The notes beneath the pieces are model-generated. The model searched no databases. It was given only the letters and a program-made list of their open reading frames with translations, and was not told the origin of the DNA. DNA of 8,525 bases from Candidatus Iainarchaeum sp. (lineage in GTDB: Archaea > Iainarchaeota > Iainarchaeia > Iainarchaeales > JAGHAR01), in contig JAGHAR010000034.1 of the NCBI GenBank assembly GCA_021161405.1, forward strand, positions 1-8,525, given 5' to 3'. The position numbers were made by a program, and so were the translations under genes. Numbering within the stretch: the first letter of the stretch is position 1; each line of letters begins with the position of its first letter. This document shows positions 6,374 to 8,525 of this stretch, one piece after another.

Positions 6374-7032
6374 TTTCTTTTCTTTCTTGTGGCTTTTCTC
6401 TTCTTCCTTTTAGTGGTTTTTCTTTTTGCTCCCTTCTTTTTTGTTGATTGTTTTTTCTTTTTTCTCTTTGTTGTTCTCTTCCTTGTTTTCTTTGGTTTTA
6501 CAATAGATTTTATTATCTTCTCCGCCTTTCTTAGTCCTTTTCTCAATAAGTACTCGCGCTTTGCACCTGCGCATATCATTTTTCCGTTTTTAAAAAGTAG
6601 CATTGTAAGCGGAGGATCATCTATTCTGAGTATTGCTCCTGGAAACTGTTCTGGTTCGTATTCTACATTATCAAGTTTCATTGCTATTTGAAATAGGTCT
6701 AACTCTAAATTTAAGTTAGCTGTAGCTACTAGATTTACTACCTCATAGCTTACTTTTCTCTGTACTTTCACGTCTGGTTGAATCTCATGGATAAGCTTGC
6801 TTGCCTTTCTTATTCCCTGTGCGATTTCCTTTTCGCTGCTCGCACCAGAACAAATTATTTTTCCGTTTTTAAATAGAAGCATTGAAACCTTAGGTTCTTT
6901 TAGTTTCAATATCGCCCCGGGAAACTGCTCCGGCTCATATTCTATTTCTGGTATGCTTATTGCAAGATTGTAAAGATCTAAAGTAGCTTTTAAATCGCTT
7001 GCAGCAACAAGATTAACAATGGTGTATTTCAT
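6370..7032 (-). CDS. tbp: TATA-binding protein with long Lys/Arg-rich C-terminal tail
   Basis: This is the general transcription factor that binds and bends promoter TATA boxes and recruits TFB and RNA polymerase. The core is the usual pseudo-symmetric pair of repeats (about 1-88 and 94-178). Each carries the minor-groove asparagine in VNLVA (Asn7, Asn100) and the kinking phenylalanine pair in QFPGAIL and MLLFKNGK (Phe37/Phe54, Phe130/Phe147). All are intact, so the core should be functional. The oddity is residues 179-220: 29 of 42 are Lys or Arg, there are no acidic residues, and TTKRKK occurs twice, 19 residues apart. Archaeal TBPs typically stop at about 180-190 residues, often with acidic residues at the end. 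The start ATG has a strong GGGGTGA ribosome binding site just upstream (about 7037-7043). The gene is the first of a two-gene unit with lysS and overlaps it by 4 nt. Confidence 0.96.
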   Translation of the reverse strand: MKYTIVNLVAASDLKATLDLYNLAISIPEIEYEPEQFPGAILKLKEPKVSMLLFKNGKIICSGASSEKEIAQGIRKASKLIHEIQPDVKVQRKVSYEVVNLVATANLNLELDLFQIAMKLDNVEYEPEQFPGAILRIDDPPLTMLLFKNGKMICAGAKREYLLRKGLRKAEKIIKSIVKPKKTRKRTTKRKKKKQSTKKKGAKRKTTKRKKRKATRKKRK

Positions 7033-7060
7033 TAGCTCACCCCATTTTTTAATTAAAGAA

Positions 7061-7097
7061 GCATTTAAAAACCTTTAAAAAGCTATTTAAAAACCTT
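7061..7097 (-). promoter_or_regulatory. Tandem TATA-like boxes upstream of tbp
   Basis: Two exact copies of a 13-mer, AAGGTTTTTAAAT on the minus strand (7075-7063 and 7097-7085), lie 22 bp apart upstream of tbp. Each contains a TATA-like TTTTTAAAT preceded by purines. The distal copy would give transcription from about 7063 and a leader of about 30 nt holding the ribosome binding site. The proximal copy would start near 7042, barely including it. They may be alternative promoters, or one may be a binding site for TBP itself or another regulator. Confidence 0.45.
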
Positions 7098-7110
7098 GCT
7101 CATTTTTTAG

Positions 7111-7126
7111 AGAAGGATTTAAATAT
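7111..7126 (+). promoter_or_regulatory. Predicted BRE/TATA box for AMP phosphorylase gene
   Basis: AGAAGGATTTAAATAT combines a purine-rich TFB-recognition-like stretch (7111-7116) with a palindromic TATA-like ATTTAAAT core. Transcription would start near 7147, giving a leader of about 30 nt before ATG 7177. The core is symmetric, but the purine stretch on the left side orients it toward the plus-strand gene. Confidence 0.5.
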
Positions 7127-7176
7127 CAGTTAGCTTAATAAGTTAGTGGTAAAGCTAAGGAAAGTCAAGGGATAAA

Positions 7177-8525
7177 ATGGCAGACGGATTTAAGTATGAA
7201 TTCATAGTAAAGCCAATAGACCTAGCCACTGGTACTCTTGTATGCGTTCTCCATGAAGATGATGCAAGAAAGCTCGGTATTCTGCCCATAGATAGAATTG
7301 AATTGTTTAATCCAAGAAACAAAAAAAGAGTAGTGTGCATAGCTGATATTACAAACACTATTGTTAAGAAGGGAGAAGTAGGATTATTTAAAGAGGTTAA
7401 AAAGGAGCTTGCAGTAGCAGCAAACACAAAAATCTTTGCAAGGGTTGTACAAAGACCAGAAAGCATAGAATTTATTAGGAAGAAACTGCAGGGCCTGTCT
7501 CTTGACAGGCACGAAATTTACGATATTGTTAGGGATATAAACAACAACAAACTGAGCTCTGTTGAGATTGCGTTCTTTATGGCAGGAGTATATGTACATG
7601 GTTATTCGCTTGATGAAACTATATCAATGACAAAGGCACTTGTAGACAATGGAAGGAAATTAAAAATAAACCGCGAGCCACTTGTTGACAAACACTGCAT
7701 TGGCGGTACAAACGGCAGAACAACAATGATAGTAGTGCCAATAATTGCAGCGGCCAATCTCTATATCCCAAAAACCTCATCAAGGGCTATTACGAGCGCT
7801 GCAGGTACAGCAGATGCAATGGAAGTAATAGCAAAAGTAAATCTAAGCGCTAGGCAAATTAAGAAGATAACCGAAACTATTGGTGGTGTTATAGCATGGG
7901 GCGGTGCTTTGGATTTAGCGCCTGTGGATGATAAGATTATACAGATAGAACACCCGCTCTCTTTAGATCCTGACGGGCAGATAATAGCAAGTGTTATGGC
8001 TAAGAAGGCAAGCGTCGGTTCAAAGCACGTAGTAATTGATCTGCCTGTTGGCCCAGATGTTAAAATAAAAACAGAGGAACGCGCAAGAAGGATGGCAAAA
8101 CTGTTTCTAAAGGTTGGAAAAGCCCTAGAAATGGATGTTGATGCATTGATAACAGATGGCACAAAGCCCTATGGCAGAGGTTTTGGTCCAGCATTAGAAG
8201 CACGAGAAGCTTTAGAAATACTCGAAGGAAAAAGATTTGATGATTTAGCTAAAAAAAGTTGTGAGTTAGCGGGCATACTTTTCGAATCTGTCGGCTATGC
8301 AAGGCGTAGGCAGGGTTTCAAATTGGCAAAAGAGATTTTGCAGAGTGGTGAAGCTTTAGAAAAAATGAAGGAAATCATAAATGCGCAGGGTAAAAGATAC
8401 GAATGCTCGGAGAGAATTCCAAAGGCAAAGTTTTCAACAAATATTTTGGCTACTGCCTCCGGAAAAATAGCATCAATCAACATCAAAAATTGCATAAGGC
8501 TTGCAAGATTAGCAGGCGCTCCAGG
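7177..8525 (+). CDS. deoA: AMP phosphorylase, 3'-truncated by window edge
   Basis: This is an archaeal AMP phosphorylase of the thymidine/pyrimidine phosphorylase family. It splits AMP (also CMP, UMP) with phosphate into base and ribose-1,5-bisphosphate, feeding the isomerase/type III RuBisCO AMP salvage route. 449 codons are visible without a stop; about 50 more are expected from the roughly 500-residue family length. The family-specific N-terminal domain (about 1-84) precedes the catalytic part. DKHCIGG (171-177) starts the phosphate loop, SSRAITSAAGTADAMEV (201-217) matches the family signature around SSR and GTxDxxE, and KKASVGSKH (276-284) is an active-site segment. The loop after DKHCIGG reads TNGRTTM, apparently one residue shorter than the common VPGNRTTM form. 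The ATG has only a weak AAGGG ribosome binding site (7168-7171 region). It is divergent from tbp. No RuBisCO or isomerase gene is in view. Confidence 0.93.
   Translation, partial: MADGFKYEFIVKPIDLATGTLVCVLHEDDARKLGILPIDRIELFNPRNKKRVVCIADITNTIVKKGEVGLFKEVKKELAVAANTKIFARVVQRPESIEFIRKKLQGLSLDRHEIYDIVRDINNNKLSSVEIAFFMAGVYVHGYSLDETISMTKALVDNGRKLKINREPLVDKHCIGGTNGRTTMIVVPIIAAANLYIPKTSSRAITSAAGTADAMEVIAKVNLSARQIKKITETIGGVIAWGGALDLAPVDDKIIQIEHPLSLDPDGQIIASVMAKKASVGSKHVVIDLPVGPDVKIKTEERARRMAKLFLKVGKALEMDVDALITDGTKPYGRGFGPALEAREALEILEGKRFDDLAKKSCELAGILFESVGYARRRQGFKLAKEILQSGEALEKMKEIINAQGKRYECSERIPKAKFSTNILATASGKIASINIKNCIRLARLAGAP

Noticed and set aside
6389..6691. Plus-strand Phe/Leu-rich open frame that looks like a small membrane protein
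   Set aside because: It is the antisense of the TBP gene; the Phe/Leu run is simply the complement of the Lys-rich tail.
7033..7176. Possible CRISPR-like or iteron repeat array in the divergent intergenic region
   Set aside because: There are only two copies of a 13-mer, both TATA-like, with no spacers; promoter elements explain them better.
7761..8162. Minus-strand 133-codon open frame
   Set aside because: It is the shadow of the AMP phosphorylase gene, whose plus frame is conserved along its whole length.

Overview
The window is an AT-rich, densely packed piece of an archaeal chromosome. Three things mark it as archaeal: a TATA-binding protein, an AglB/STT3 oligosaccharyltransferase with an Alg7-type lipid glycosyltransferase, and an AMP phosphorylase. 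GGTG-type ribosome binding sites, TATA-like AT boxes upstream of genes, a lone 5S rRNA gene and a class II lysyl-tRNA synthetase are also present. Together these suggest a small-genome lineage such as DPANN, but the phylum is an inference and cannot be fixed from this sequence alone.

Layout from left to right. Positions 1-396 (+) hold the 3' part of an unrecognised Cys/Trp-containing protein. It converges on a four-gene minus-strand operon that reads from 4685 down to 416: STT3/AglB, an Alg7-like GlcNAc-1-phosphate transferase, an Alg14-like subunit and an Alg13-like subunit. The last three genes are coupled by very short gaps or overlaps. Upstream of the operon, also on the minus strand, is a complete 5S rRNA gene (4768-4883). 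Above that is a two-gene unit reading from 7032 to 4916: TATA-binding protein followed by class II lysyl-tRNA synthetase, overlapping by 4 nt (GTGA). A 144-bp divergent promoter region (7033-7176) separates this unit from a plus-strand AMP phosphorylase gene that runs off the right edge.

The most interesting unit is the glycosylation operon. It encodes the initiating step (polyprenyl/dolichol-PP-GlcNAc), a predicted two-subunit second GlcNAc transferase (Alg13/Alg14) and the final transfer enzyme (STT3). This is close to the eukaryotic set that builds a chitobiose core and puts it on Asn. STT3 carries WWSYG where the family has WWDYG. The second standout is the TATA-binding protein, whose normal two-repeat core is extended by about 42 residues of almost pure Lys/Arg/Thr. 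Archaeal TBPs usually have an acidic tail or none.
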